Assembly (NCBI GenBank): GCA_035772405.1
Contig: JAYKKM010000450.1
Location: forward strand, 1,034,001-1,098,000
DNA: 64,000 nucleotides
Direction of reading: 5' to 3'
From: Chrysogorgia sp. JL179-B06
Lineage: Eukaryota > Cnidaria > Anthozoa > Scleralcyonacea > Chrysogorgiidae
The position numbers were made by a program, and so were the translations under genes. The notes beneath the pieces were generated by a model. It ran no database searches and had not been told where the DNA came from. It saw only the letters and a list, made by a program, of their open reading frames with translations. Shown here piece by piece: positions 1 through 11,868 of this stretch (its first letter is position 1; each line of letters opens with the position of its first letter).

Positions 1-339
1 GGATCATTCTTACAACGCTTCCATGTCTCACTTTATTTTTGAGATACGAAGAATTAAATGTCACACTGCATACGTCACAGTGCATAATGATTATAATTAA
101 AAAAAAAGTCAAATATCTCGAAAGTTCACGCTTAGTGTTATTTGATACAGTCAGGCTTATGCACACCTGTTTCAGGTGATTTCGTTACCTACATGTACAT
201 GTAATCCCAAAGGACACATACATGATTTTTCATATTAAGTGAGGTTATGTAATAACCAAGGTTAATACCTAGGTAACCACGCGTGCGCAGAAGGACGGTG
301 TAATGTGTCATTTGTGCGCATGGCTAAAAGACTTGCGTC
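1..339. other. No recognisable gene
   Basis: I see no convincing coding segment, RNA gene or bounded repeat here. It ends where a decayed LINE begins to be readable. Confidence 0.4.
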
Positions 340-2966
340 TGGGAAACGAGATTGGTAAAGCGCATGACAAATCATGCCTTGATCATATTTGGTGTAGAAG
401 ACAATATTGTGCGTGTTGCTGTTCCATAAATTGGTTTATCAGATCACTTCCCTGTCTGCTTTATTCGAAAGTTTAATGGAGGTTTATGCAAACCAAAGTC
501 TCATTTAACGATTAAATATCGTTGTTATAAGGCGTTTGATGGCGCTTAGTTTACCAAGGATATTGAGAACGTCCCTTGGCAAGAGTTGGTTGCTATCGAC
601 ACTGATCTGTATACAGCTTTAGATACTTTTGAGCGCTCATTCAACGACGTTATTAATGATCATGCACCTATGAAAGAAAAGCGTGTTAAATTATGGCGCC
701 AGCCCCCTTGGATGAAAACAGAAATCTTGTCCGAGATGAAGAAACGAGATCGTCTCCTTAAAGAGGCAATTCAAGCCTCTGGTAAAGCCAACAGAAATAC
801 TGAGGAGTGGCGTCTTTATCGTAGAGCGCGCAACGAGGTGGTCTGGCTAATTTGAATAGAGGTAAACGGGATTTTTACAGGACTTCTATTGAAGAAAGCG
901 AAGGTCAACCTGGTAAAATATGGATGTCAATTAATGATCTCTTAAAACGCGTGATAAAAAGTCCTCCTCTCCAAGATCAATAAATGAGGATGGTGTCGTG
1001 ATCAATGGCTTCCTTGGAATAGCTGAATCTTTCTGCAGGTATTTTGCTAATATTACATCTGAATTCATGGTTAAAACACCTATACCTAAAACGAGCTTTC
1101 ACAAACTAAAGAAATTCATTGCGTCTAAATGCTCAAGTGACACTCGGTTCCATATTCCAATGATTTGGCTGTAGACTTTGTCAAGAACCATGATTACTCA
1201 AATTTAAGATGAATACAGCTGTTGGTCTTGACTACTTAGGAGCCAAAATTATTGGTTGTGCTGCTACAATTATTGCACCTCATATTGCAAGAATAATCAA
1301 CTTGAGTATTTCAACGTCTGCAGTGCCCCTGCGTTGGAAATGTGCTAGAGTTACCCCGCGTATTTAAAGGTGGAGATCATACTGATAGATCCTGTTATCG
1401 TCCCATCTCTGTTCTATCCCTTTCATCAAAAGTCCTTGAAAAACATGTCAGTGAGGAATTATATAAATATTTAATAATTAATGATCTAATCTCCAACAAT
1501 CAATCAGGATTTCGCAAGAACCACTCTTGTCAGTCACTACTAATTAAGTTAACTGACTTTTTGCTTCACAATATGGATCAAGGGAAGTTTTCTGGTTTAA
1601 CAATGATTGATTTGCGTAAGGCCTTTGATCTTGTTGATCACTCAATATTGCTCCAGAAATTGCACTTGTATGGTTTGGATGATCAAGCGTTGTCTTGGTT
1701 TACTTCTTACCTTAAAGACAGAGAATTTCAAGTGAAAATCGAAAATGAGTTTCATCCAAAGCATCCATAAAATCAAGTGTACCGCAACGGTCAATTCTTG
1801 GGCCCTTGTTATTTATTATTCATATGAATGACCTTCCTTTGCACCTGAATGAAACCCAAATAGATCTGTTTGCGGATGATGCTACACAGTATGTATCATG
1901 ATGTTCAGTACAAACTGTACAAGAGAAACTCAGTAACGAAGTTTTACCCATTATACAGTGGACTGAGATGAATAAAATGGTTCTCAACGAACAAAAAACT
2001 AAAGCAATGTTCATAGCATCAACAAGGAAAGTGTCTGAGATTCCGCAGAATATCACCATCACTATAAACGATTTACAAATTGATACTGTACTTGATGGAA
2101 AACTACTTGGTGTACAGTTCGATCAAACTTTGAGTTGGTCTGTGCATATCGATCTGTTGTGTAAAAATATATCTCAGAGATTAGGAATACTACGAAGAAT
2201 ATACGTCACCATCTACCACTAACCGCTCGTATCGCTTTCTACCAATGTTTAATTCTCTCCCTGATGGATTGCTGTTCTGTGATTTGGGGGAATACATCTA
2301 CCCAAAACTTGGATAGACTTCATCGGCTTCGTGATTATAAGGCACCATCGCTGCCTCTATTCTTGGAGCTTGGATGGCTTCCACTTCACGAGAGGATACG
2401 TTATTTTCGTGCCACTACAGTTTATAAAGCTTTAAATAATTTATCTCCTAGTTGTAAAAATAAAAAATTGTAAAAATTGTAAAAATTGTAAAAATAGATT
2501 TTTAGGATTTATTTCGATATTTAAGGTTTTACCATTGTAAGAGCATCGAGTTCTGTAGGATGCCCCAAATACTGTTTATTATTATTATTATTATTATATT
2601 ACTAGTTTATTATTACCTTTTAGTAAAGTACATAATATTAATACTCGTGGCTCTACTAATAGCAATTTGAAGCTGCCAAAAGTAGCCACTAATGCTGGTA
2701 AACGTACTTTTGCCTTTTTGGCATCAAGTGAGTGGAATCTATTACCAGATACTGCGACTTGTTCAATATTATTTTCTTCATTCCGTAAAAACTATTTAAG
2801 TATGGATTTTTCCAAACTTAAAGACAAAGTTTGACTTTTCTTTGTTCGTGATATTATTTGTATATCTTGTTTATTATATTTATTTTGTATTTATAGTCTT
2901 ATCACTTAGGGCTTAGATGAAAATTACTCTGTGTAACTCTAGTCACCCTGCTTAAATAAAGTGTAT
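340..2966 (+). mobile_element. Decayed non-LTR retrotransposon (LINE): endonuclease end plus reverse transcriptase
   Basis: The order of pieces is that of an APE-type LINE. Near 390-470 there is a fragment with LDHIW and, in another frame, LSDHFPV, the end of the endonuclease. At 586-855 there is a linker with the pattern PPWMKTEILSEMKKRD, common between endonuclease and RT. At 1342-1770 the RT contains RPISVLSLSSKVLEK, NNQSGFRKNHS and MIDLRKAFD (first catalytic Asp). At about 1870 LFADDA gives the paired catalytic Asp. At 1968-2222 is the thumb, with LLGVQFDQTLSW and RLGILRR. The C-terminal GKRTFAFLASSEWNLLP is near 2700-2750, and the 3' UTR ends in a short ATT repeat at about 2960. Several in-frame stops and frameshifts show it is dead. 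The clade (Jockey/CR1-like) is an inference. Confidence 0.8.
2450..2597 (+). mobile_element. 3' tail of a second LINE inserted in the first
   Basis: The host RT reading stops after KALNNLSP and resumes near 2597. The intervening DNA has GTAAAAATT repeats, a GTAAGAGCATCGAG segment and an (ATT)n tail. A closely similar segment and tail end the L2/CR1-like LINE at about 43440-43500, so this looks like a very short 5'-truncated copy of that family. Confidence 0.5.
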
Positions 2967-2997
2967 TATTATTACTTGCACGGAAGGTAGTCGGACG

Positions 2998-3070
2998 GTT
3001 GTGAAATACAATACAATAAAACTTTATTTAACAATGAGGTTTATTATGTCTCTAGCATAAGCTAGTATAC
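2998..3070 (-). mobile_element. LINE 3' end fragment
   Basis: On the minus strand this reads as AATAAAGTTTTATTGTATTG, an A/T-rich 3' end resembling the TTGTA-repeat tail of the LINE ending at 10795. No coding part is visible. Confidence 0.3.
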
Positions 3071-3583
3071 AATTAATGAGTATAGATAAACAAAAAATGA
3101 TCTTCTGTTATATAGAAGACAAAAATAAATATTAATAAATATAGCTTAGCCACAAGTTCAGTATATATATATATATATGGGTAATACCGATGATATAATA
3201 GGGTATATTAAAGTTAATATTTGTATTTACATTTGTGTAATTAGATGCAGGAAAAGATGTGATAATAACTACTTTTATTATATGGCACAAGCTACTTCTG
3301 GTTGGCTGAGATACGTCACGTGTTGGTCACGGATTTTGTCAGTCATTTTGTTTACAAAGAAACAAACCGAACGATAGGAATCTTTGAAAAGCAGCAAAAA
3401 TTGATCGAATTTAGTAAATTAAGCACTAAATCATGTACGAATCGGACGATGAACAATCTAAAAGAGAGTCTTACTATCATGAAAGCAATAGAAGAACAAG
3501 AACAGGATTGAAAATGACGATTCTGTCACTCAAAACGTATGTAAAGTATGTTGTTTAAGAAAGCCATGCCATATTAATAAACC
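3071..3583. other. No clear gene; small acidic ORF
   Basis: There is a short (TA)n run near 3165-3178. A short reading frame at about 3434-3520 (MYESDDEQSKRESYYHESN) resembles the acidic N-termini of some transposon proteins, but it is too short to assign. Confidence 0.25.
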
Positions 3584-3729
3584 TCTTATTAACCTCGACC
3601 GCTTGGTCATTACGGGAAAATATCAGACCACGGTCTTTTATGTACGAACCTCGCCCTACGGGCTCGGTCCGTACTGTCAAGACCTCGGTCTGATATTTTC
3701 CTGTAATGACCGCGTTCTCGGTTAATAAG
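3584..3729. repeat. Foldback MITE (inverted repeat)
   Basis: The left arm, starting CTTATTAACCTCGACCGC, is matched in reverse at the right end (GCGTTCTCGGTTAATAAG). Both arms carry CATTAC(G/A)GGAAAATATC. The centre is a GC-rich hairpin. The structure is a short non-autonomous DNA element; the superfamily is not clear. Confidence 0.7.
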
Positions 3730-4412
3730 AAGTTAGTAATTTACAAAAACTTTTCCTTTATCTAACTTTTCCTTCGTAAATATATAATCATACGTCGGAC
3801 TTTCCATGCTGTTTTATTTATTATTACTCAATCTTCGTACACTGATTAATACACTGACGTATTGAGGAGTTGTGATTAGTCCATTTGTACCACGTGGTAT
3901 CTGTCATTTATGTCATGACAACGCACGGCTGTACTGTAATACCCTAGTTGTAATTTTATTAGCAGCTTGTGTCCAATTCTCCGGCTGCCATTAACGAAAT
4001 AATTGCACTACTATCAACCAAACAGAATGCGGTAATTTTGTCATGTATATAATGAATTATATAAAATCTTCAATATCTGAAAAATGAGTTGTGCACTGGA
4101 TATCTTTCTGTATGATATACGTTGAGTTTGAAATTGAACTGCGAGCAGTTTGAAATTGAACTGCGAGCGTTTTCATCGTGTGCAGTGTACTCAGATTGAA
4201 TATTAAAATGGTTAATTTCTCGTTCTTTGTTCGTGAATTCGTGTATGTTAATCTTGATAACACACAAACACGAGTGCTTTAACCCTTTACTAATGACCAT
4301 TTGGACGACAGGTCACAGGAGAAACAACAATAGGACACAAGGTTCCTTACAATGTTGTCCTCCAGCTAACTAACTACAGAGGATTATATTAATACAATCA
4401 AAATTATATAGG
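3730..4412. other. No recognisable gene
   Basis: AT-rich sequence with no coding segment that I trust. A near-perfect short direct repeat (GAAATTGAACTGCGAGC) lies at about 4130-4170. Confidence 0.35.
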
Positions 4413-4885
4413 TTAAAGAATATTGGCAACAAAAATTAAGTTTGTCTAATATGAAAGAACTTGTAAAATGATAGAGTAACATATTTTACAACTTTCCCAT
4501 ATTTTACTTCGTTTTTGAAATATTTCAGTTTGTTTGATATGTAAATGAGATGGTCTCTGACGTCAGGTGTTGGGTAGAGAATTTTCACTCATTAAAAAAG
4601 GTCTTTGATTGCTAAGTTTACAGCGTTCATTATCATGAGGAGTTATTATACGCACATTTTCAAGTAAATTTGTGAAACAAACTTGAAGATGGAACTAATA
4701 TTCTAATGTGTGAAACTTCTCTACCCAACACCTGACGTCAGAGACCATCTCATTTACATATCAAACAAACTGAAATATTTCAAAAACGAAGTAAAATACG
4801 GAAAAGTTGTAAAATATGTTACTCTATCATTTTACGAGTTCTTTCATATTAGACAAACTTAATTTTTGTTGCCAATGTCCTTTAA
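4413..4885. mobile_element. TTAA-flanked foldback transposon (Kolobok/piggyBac-type MITE)
   Basis: TTAA at 4413-4416 and 4882-4885 flanks an element whose arms are inverted copies of about 100 bp or more (GGCAACAAAAATTAAGTTTG against its reverse complement). The arms contain GAAAGAACT(T/C)GTAAAATG, shared with the elements at 33608 and 37917. It has no ORF and is presumably mobilised by a transposase elsewhere. Confidence 0.8.
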
Positions 4886-5049
4886 AATTAGAAACTCATA
4901 GAGAATATATCAATATACAAGATTACATGATACATTGTAAATACAAATTACTAGATTAAGGTGGAGGTAGCTAACATCGACACAAGGAGAATAGATTTGG
5001 TCGATGACATAAATGGCTGATGATACGCAGTGTGCGAATATCATCAGTA

Positions 5050-5520
5050 TTAAAGGAGTACTTCAGTCAAAATACAAATAAAGTTTATGTGAAAGACCTT
5101 GCTGACTTTACTTTATTCCCAAAGTTTCGGCATTCCTATCAATTTAGTTGAGAAGATATGGCTAGTTCTTTTGAAAATATGACGTCATTGAGTGGTTCTT
5201 GGTAATCAGTTAATGTGAATCAACATTACTATGTGATAGCTGTTGCGAGTGTTTTTTGATGAAAATTAGTTGAAATAATCTGTTTAGTTCCTCATGCGGG
5301 AAAGTAGATGTCTTTCTTAGGCATTATACGAGATAGAAGTTCTCAGTGACGTCATACTTGAGAAACAAACATGGCGTCGAAATTGGACAAATCCAACTTC
5401 AACTAGCCATATCTTCTCTTAACTTAATTGATTTGAATATTGAAACTTTGGAAATAAACTAAGTCAGTAGGATATTTCGTATGAACTGCACTTGTATTTT
5501 CGTTGGAGTACCCCTCCGCC
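5050..5520. mobile_element. Degenerate TTAA-type foldback element
   Basis: TTAA at 5050-5053 is followed by AGGAGTACTTCAGTCAAAAT. The right end near 5480-5515 carries the inverse (GGAGTACCCC read inward). Inner arms repeat the motif AAGAAGATATGGCTAGTT in both directions with TGACGTCA motifs. A longer relative sits at 34135-35035 and carries an extra insertion that this copy lacks. Confidence 0.6.
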
Positions 5521-6840
5521 TTAGAAAAGTGATTTTAAGGCGAGATATATGAAGGCTGCCGTAGATTGGGATTCATGGATATAAGTAAGTAAGTAAGTAA
5601 GTTGGTCGGCCGTAGCCGGAGGCGACCCGTAGGCTCCTCTTTCATTAAGCTGCGACCCGCGAAGGTAGGGGTTAACGCCACTCCATGGATATACCTGCAG
5701 GTAAAGAATTCCAGAGAGGACAGATACGGACAACCTAAGAATCGCTAAAGGTCCGTGAAATCAAAGATCTAAACGTACGGGACGAGCCTCTCCGAGTTTT
5801 AGAATCAGAGAAGTGGAAGACTTCAAAAGTGTCTAGTAAGATCTCGCCTTTATTGCAACTGAAAAGAAAGAGATCGAGATATTCTTGAAAATTGGAAAGC
5901 GGAAGAAGGTTCAGATGAATCAGGCTGGATTTATAATCAAGTTGTAAACCATAGAAAAAGTAAAACACGTAGTCCTTTGCACGCGCTTGCGCAGAACCAG
6001 AGGAGCACGGCGACCACACGTAGCTGGCACAATTGAGAGCGAACCAGTTTTAGGTTTTTTTTTGAACATTTTCAGAGACATTATTAGAGCAATTTCTTCG
6101 CAGGATGCCGAGCGTCTTATTGGCGTTTGAGATAACAATATGAATGTGCTCGGTCCAAAGGAGGTCTTTAGTTGCTTGAACTGCAAGGTCTCTGGAAGAA
6201 CTGACAGTTTTCAACGGGACACTGTTTAAATCATAGAACATATTTGGGATGTAACGTTTGCAGAAATCCTAAAGTTCTTTCACTTTACAAGTTAATTGAA
6301 AGAAGAGTTCATTATCAGCAACCCAATTTGAGATGGAATGTATATATGTGTAGCTGCAGTTGAAGACAGGTGACGTGATGACGTCGTTTAAGGTTTTGAT
6401 TTGGTGTCAGTCAGGAAACCACATTTGGTAAGATGTAATGGGAGATCATTGATCAAAAGAATAAAAAGGATAGGACCGATGACGGACTCCTGAAGAGTAC
6501 CAGAACTAATAGGTTCCCAGGACTAATAGGTTCCCAGGAGCTAGAGATACTATCTATGACTTCTCTCTGCTGGCGAAACGGCTAGTAATCAGACAACCAA
6601 CTGAACAAAGCACCTGAAATCACAAGAGCTCGAGGCTTGTGCTATAGAACATGGGAAAGCACGAGCGAAGTGAAGATAAATAACGTCAATTTCATAATTT
6701 GTTTCACCACCATTATCAAGTATAGTTTACCTATTTCATGGAGCACAGAGAGAAGTTGAGTGGTGAATATACTCACAACCGTATAAAGCCGCGGGTTGAA
6801 GTCATTGTCGTTCAGACCAGATGCCCACATATATTAAGCT
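5521..6840 (-). mobile_element. Decayed LINE reverse transcriptase, downstream of gene 1
   Basis: Read on the minus strand from 6830 downward, it shows an RT resembling DVIYLDFAKAFD (here DVIYLHFARAFP), then GALFSWLSDY, SVIGPILFILLINDLP, TKDLLWTEHIHIVISNANKT, LGILRRNC and a C-terminal region with RFPIFKNISISFLF and NKGEILLD. Frames are broken by stops and indels. A paralogous copy lies at 35035-36060 downstream of gene 2, so it belongs to the segment duplicated together with the host gene. It is interrupted by the retroposon at 5584-5693. Confidence 0.75.
5584..5693 (-). mobile_element. 110-bp retroposon with (CTTA)n tail
   Basis: The segment is flanked by a 10-bp direct repeat CATGGATATA (5574-5583 and 5694-5703). 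On the minus strand it ends in four to five CTTA units, as expected for the 3' tail of a SINE or short LINE copy. The paralogous LINE at 35 kb lacks it, giving an empty site. The (CTTA)n tail also ends the LINE copies at 54960 and 63662. Confidence 0.75.
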
Positions 6841-6888
6841 ATATTACCTGTTAAGGTCAGTGGTTAGTGTTAAGGTCAGTGGTTAGTG

Positions 6889-7342
6889 TTAACTCTTTCC
6901 ATACGGCTGAAAAACATCAAAAATTGAACGACCACGTTGTTCTATTGATATCTCTTGAAATAACCATAACTGTTGCGAAAGCTGTGCATTTTCTGGAAGC
7001 CCAATAAACCGGCTTTTACTTGTTCTTTTAAATTTCCCGAACAAAACACATTATGTTAATATAAATTAGCATTAATTATCATAAATCAGGTTGAAAAATT
7101 TACATTTTTCCAGAAAAGGCCATCTTGCACGCCCGCATAGCATCTTGAAAACTCAAAATGCCACCAATCGCAGAGTTGTTTATGAAATCAAATCAAACTT
7201 GGCGTGTGCGTGGATTTCATGTTCCTGGCGCTTGTCGAATTTCAATTTTTAATCTTGCGTTACCGTGTGCCGTGTTTTTCGATTGACGACTTTGCGGGTC
7301 ATCAACGACCCATTTTAACTGCGCCCGTAGGGAAAGAGTTAA
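6889..7342. mobile_element. TTAA-flanked MITE, piggyBac-like
   Basis: TTAA at 6889-6892 and 7339-7342 flanks inverted ends CTCTTTCCATACGG and CCGTAGGGAAAGAG. Internal sequence has no ORF with recognisable features. A partial relative lies at about 30252-30445. The TTAA plus CTCTTTC ends suggest piggyBac, but this is an inference. Confidence 0.75.
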
Positions 7343-7656
7343 GGTCAACACCCAATTGATTCCATGCAATTGACAAAACGTGCTGTATATAGTAGACACA
7401 CTAAGAAACATCTTCCATTTCATATTTTGGCTATTATTACGTATTCAGTTGACATTATAATACTATAATTTGATGTCATCATATACGCTTCTGACGCGTC
7501 ACTAGCTAAAAATGCTACTTAATATGTTCGGTAGCATGTACTAACCACTGACCTTAACACTAACCACTGACCTATAACCTTAACTTAAGTGTCAATTGCC
7601 AAATTAACTATCAATTAACTTAAGTATCAACTTAACTGTCAGTAAAATCAGTGTTA

Positions 7657-7662
7657 TTTATT
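7657..7662 (-). promoter_or_regulatory. Candidate polyadenylation signal of gene 1
   Basis: AATAAA on the minus strand, about 25 bases past the stop codon at 7686-7688. Gene 2 has the same hexamer at the same distance (36976-36981). Confidence 0.5.
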
Positions 7663-7685
7663 TATAAGTGCACTTTGCGTGTTTT

Positions 7686-8489
7686 TCAATGGCCTCCAAA
7701 CCAAATCTGAGTTGTTGAATCATCCGATTCAGAACAACAGTGAGCGGTGTCCCTGCAACGATCGGTATAATGTCCGAAATAATCTCCGCAGCTTTCACGA
7801 TTTAGGCGAAATTTACAGTTATTCCCGGTGGTTTTCTCCCAATGGAAGTGCAACCTGGCTATGTGAAGATTGTACATACGACCTTGCCTGAAATAGACTG
7901 TGCAGTTGCTGCATGACTGGCCGTGAACATTAATATACTCGACCTCGAAGCAACCATCTATGTCGCCATTTAGGATGTCCATCTTATCGTTGGACCCACG
8001 AACGATGTCTGTACAACCTTGCTTATCATATTGACATGTCGCCCGCCATTTTGTCGAATCCTTTTGAATGGATACCATTCTTGCCTTTGAAAGGCGATAG
8101 TTGCCGTTCCAGGAATGTTTATCTTGGTTTAAATGTGGGTCCTCCCACAAAGGCTGCATACCAACACGATTATTCAGTTGATATGACTGGATCAAAGTCC
8201 AGGTCATGGACGAATTGGTATCGAAATCACAGAATACTTCGTAATCCGTCATGTTGTCATCCAACACCTTGTATTTTCCCGCCACGCGATTACCGCCGCT
8301 GTATCCTCGGCAAGATCTGATTGGCTGTTGACAGCGGTATCCGGTGTAGCCATCCGGGCATTTGCATTCAAAACGTCTTCTGTTGTGCATGTTACTGCGA
8401 GGTAAACACGTTTCACCCTCGAGGCAAGGGTTAGATGTCATGCAACAGTTGATTAGTGTGATACAACTTCTGTCGCACCGATTGTTTTC
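7686..8489 (-). CDS. Gene 1 terminal exon: EGF-like plus fibrinogen-like secreted protein
   Basis: This is the last coding exon of a minus-strand gene for an extracellular PAN-EGF-fibrinogen-like protein. The acceptor reads TTTTTTCTTGCAG at 8490-8502, so the exon opens in phase 0 with ENNRCDRSC. The EGF-like module is about residues 8-48, with NCCMTSNPC then CKCPDGYTGYRC. It is followed by a fibrinogen-like region (RSCRGYSGGN, YEVFCDFDTNSSMTWTLIQ) running to the C-terminus IWFGGH and the stop TGA. The domain is cysteine-rich, with two late clusters (SCSNC; CRDTAHCC), and carries N-x-S/T sites. The family is associated with cell-surface or matrix proteins of cnidarians, including skeletal matrix proteins of corals. 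That role is known for relatives and not shown here. Exon 11869-12172 is its upstream partner. Confidence 0.82.
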   Translation of the reverse strand, partial: ENNRCDRSCITLINCCMTSNPCLEGETCLPRSNMHNRRRFECKCPDGYTGYRCQQPIRSCRGYSGGNRVAGKYKVLDDNMTDYEVFCDFDTNSSMTWTLIQSYQLNNRVGMQPLWEDPHLNQDKHSWNGNYRLSKARMVSIQKDSTKWRATCQYDKQGCTDIVRGSNDKMDILNGDIDGCFEVEYINVHGQSCSNCTVYFRQGRMYNLHIARLHFHWEKTTGNNCKFRLNRESCGDYFGHYTDRCRDTAHCCSESDDSTTQIWFGGH

Positions 8490-9026
8490 CTGCAAGAAAA
8501 AATAACATCTTCAACCCGTGAAATCTGTTGCGTTGCAGTGCAGAATGGAGTGTTGGGCTTTGCAATGTTTCTTCGAACTTGTCTATAGCTGAATCTGTTG
8601 TGTTGAATGAGAGTGTTACACTGGGCAATGGTTTCTAATACAATTTGTCTCGTAATGGCTGAATCTGTTGCGTTGTAGTTTGCATTAGTGTGAAGTATAT
8701 TACTCTAGGCAATGTTTCTCTCAATTTATTGGTTGCATAGAAAGTGGGGTGTTTTAGTTGAGACTTGTTCTCAAAGGTTAGCAATATGCAATTATTGGAT
8801 GAGGCTTTATGGATATTAAGGTTTGTCAAGGTCAAAGACTGTATCGTCATCAGCCAAAGGCGAGAATGAGAATACATCATAAGACCTTCAATCAGGGACA
8901 AAAATAGTTGACACTGTTCTAAAAAAGTCTTGACATTTCCTTCTATTAAATACCCCCATGCAATATTGCGGTCAAGTACGCGGGAGGCAGAATGGTATTT
9001 TGTGCTCGTTTTTTTAAATTTCATGT

Positions 9027-9222
9027 GTAACCAGGCCTTATTAAAAATGGCCGCCAGTATAATAGCTAAGGGGAGCTATATAATCGTCAGAATTTTGTCA
9101 CTTAACCATGCATGTAAATAACCACTAACCCCAAAACAACAAATATCCTAACCCGCCGCCTAACGAGTTTTCTAACCCTAATCCCAATATTGGCTGCCAT
9201 TTTGGATAAGGCCTGGTTACTT
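9027..9222. repeat. Short foldback MITE
   Basis: The ends GTAACCAGGCCTTAT and ATAAGGCCTGGTTAC are perfect inverted copies, and the inner arms carry AATGGCCGCC against GGCTGCCATTTTGG. I could not read a clear target duplication. Confidence 0.65.
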
Positions 9223-9917
9223 AGGCAAACTCAAAATGCGAGTTGAGGTGTGTCCCAACATTGAATAGGGGTAGGGGGATTCTGGACAGACACAAGCCTA
9301 CATTCTTTGGTGCAATTGAAGTTTGAGAGGAGAATGCAAATATTTCTATACAATCTATCAACAATTTTGTCCATAATTTTTGATAATTCTTGATATCAAA
9401 ATGAAGCTGAATTCAATAATATTTTTATATTATACATTTTCAGCTGAGCACCCAGCTAGCTAATAAATCTGTCTAAACTTATTGCGGGTAAAACTGGATG
9501 CACGATTATATTCAATATCTAGGTCCATATAGTAAATAACCCACTTTTCAATTGATATCGCAGACTGGCCAACCAGGACCAACTCGATAAGGCAGATGGA
9601 AATGTATCCTTCTTTCATATGCGACTGCGAGTTGGCCCGGCAAACACATGCATGCGCTGAGGCAAGTGCAATTTGTCATATTTTCATATTTACTCGGGCA
9701 ACTATGGTAGCCAGAGTCTTAAAAATGGGCTCCGTTTTGTCAATGTCGCGAAATCGTAATTATTGCGTCATTGTTCCGGGCGCTCATTGGTTTGAAAATC
9801 ATTATGTAAGCCGCTGAAGGAACTGATGACATCCATTAACTACTCTTCTTTGCTGAAATATTCATTATTTTATAGCTTAGTATTCTTAGCATTCTTTTAT
9901 AGCTTAGTAAAACACAA

Positions 9918-10795
9918 GCTATGTTAATGGTAAATCTCAAAGATCTCAAAGTCGGTGGCCTGTCAATTCCAATCGACAATAGCCTCAAAATTTTAGGTGT
10001 TACATTAGATAAGTGTTTATCATTTGAACATCACATTAAGGAATTGCTCAAGAAAGTATACGCCAAAGTAGCAGTTTTGCGACGTATACGATGTTTGGTT
10101 CCTATGGAAGTATCAATAAAACTCTATAAGGCTTACATCCTATACCACACTTCGAATATTGTAGTCCAGTTCTTCTTGGCATTGGAAAATGTTTTAGCAA
10201 GAAAATGGAAGCTGCAAATTATTATGCCCTTAAATCGCTCCTTAATATGGGTAACACTATCAATTATGAATCAGCTTTGAACATGGCATCAGTTTGTAGT
10301 CTGGAACAAAGCCGGTTTGAACGATCTCTCATCTTGGTATTTAAATGTACGAAATTCCATGGAGCTCAGTATATTTCCAACTTGTTTAAACTACGGAATT
10401 CTTGTTATAATCTTAGAAATAGCGGACTTAATTTTCAACAAGTACGTTATAATACTTTATATTTACATAATTCATTTACGTATATAATATCGTACATATG
10501 GAATGACCTTCCTATGGACATTAAGAACACTAACTCCTTAGCCCTATTTCGTAGTCAAATCTCCAAGATAGATTTTACTAGTAAACTAAATCTTGGTTGT
10601 AAGTGTGAGATATGTTCTTGAGCTCTCACTTTTATTTTTTATATTTTTATATTGTACTATTACTGTTCTTATTCATATCTTTTATAATATAGGTAAATAG
10701 TCGAGCATTTTTAACATGAGTCCTTGACTCGGGAAATTGGGTAACCATTCCCTATGTATCCGACTTTAAATAAATATTGTATTGTATTGTATTGT
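9918..10795 (+). mobile_element. 5'-truncated LINE: RT thumb and C-terminus
   Basis: The reading LKILGVTLDKCLSFEHHIKE then VAVLRRIRCLVP is the RT thumb region. After one frameshift near 10205 it continues through YYALKSLLNMGNTINYES to YIWNDLPMDIK, the usual LINE C-terminus, with a stop near 10619. The 3' UTR ends in four TTGTA repeats at about 10776-10797. Only the 3' third is present, as is typical of incomplete target-primed insertion. Confidence 0.8.
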
Positions 10796-11150
10796 ATTCA
10801 GTGGTATAATACGTGAACGTTTTCAAGAATTTTTTCTGTTAAATATTTTCTAAATGCACATTAACATTTAAAAACTTAAATTTTTCGTTTCGTAGACCCT
10901 TTAAGCAGTTGTCTCCCAAGGATTTTGACCCTGGTGGTAGTCCCTAGTACCCCTCCGTATAGCACGCCTTGTATTTGTAGATTACAAATCGCAAAAGGCC
11001 ATTTCGTCGTAGATGTTGAACGTTATCTCGAATCTCGATCAATATTTGACCGATTTCAATTCTGAAAACAAATTTGGAATTACCGAATCTTATACATCAC
11101 ACACATGCCTGTATACCCTTCGTAAAAATAGGGGAGTGGATGGTTGGTGA

Positions 11151-11806
11151 CAGTGGCGTGGTGGCTCGAATATTTTAAAGGGGGCCACTGGCCAGTGCTA
11201 AATCTAGAGTCTCTGAAATGCCATTTCCTGCGTTCTGGGGAAAGATTTTACAGAATTCCCATGGTTAGAAAACAACATTTTTTGTATCAAGATTTACAAT
11301 TTGTTTAGAAATTTATAGGGTTTTACAAGAACGAAGAGACTGAAGAGAGACTGTTAGAAAATAATTTTGTTCCTGGTCAAATGTCAATAACGTATAGTCA
11401 GAATATACTATAGCCTATAGGCTAAAGTTTATGCACGTTGAGCATAATATAACACTAACTTAACAGTTTTAAAAGACAACCGATTAACCGAATGCAAGTC
11501 AATTAGTCAAAGTAGAGCTTTTGACAGTTCGGGAGAAAGCTTTGCGTACAAGTTGATGAGACGGTCTTTATCGCATTTGAGCAAAATTTTACGCTCGATT
11601 GTCATTGAAAGCAACGATTCAAGTCTCTCCTGAACCATGGACGAACGAATTCGAGTCTTCACCCTCTTGAGTGCAGAAAATGAACGCTTTAATTTAAATT
11701 TTACACACTAATCCAGGCCCTTCTTGGTAATTTTGGCGCCCACCGTCCGTGTCGGCGCCCCTCTTGAAACCATGGCCCCCCGGCCCCCCCGGCCACCACG
11801 CCACTG
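11151..11806. mobile_element. hAT-type non-autonomous transposon with 8-bp target duplication
   Basis: The inverted ends are CAGTGGCGTGGTGGC and GCCACCACGCCACTG. They are flanked by a perfect 8-bp duplication GTTGGTGA (11143-11150 and 11807-11814). A CAG...CTG terminus with 8-bp duplication is the hAT signature. It lies in the intron of gene 1, just past the PAN exon donor. No transposase is readable. Confidence 0.88.
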
Positions 11807-11868
11807 GTTGGTGAGCTAACTTGCGGACAACTTGTCCAGTCGCAAGGATTTTGATCTGTAGTTCTTAC

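Larger units (their letters stand above)
8490..11868 (-). other. Gene 1 intron carrying three mobile elements
   Basis: Phase-0 intron with GTAAGA donor (11863-11868) and TTGCAG acceptor. It has absorbed a foldback element (about 9027-9222), a LINE end (9918-10795) and a hAT element (11151-11806). The stretch 8510-8990 contains short direct repeats (GCTGAATCTGTTG(C/T)GTTG at about 8589 and 8660). 9225-9915 shows nothing I can assign. Confidence 0.65.

Noticed and set aside
3434..3600. Acidic small ORF as start of a transposon protein
   Set aside because: Only ~30 residues before a frame break and no downstream domain.
8036..8320. Open frames on the plus strand over the fibrinogen-like exons
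   Set aside because: They are antisense shadows of the real minus-strand exon. The same shadow frames appear at 37455, 53831 and 63069 and show no domain of their own.
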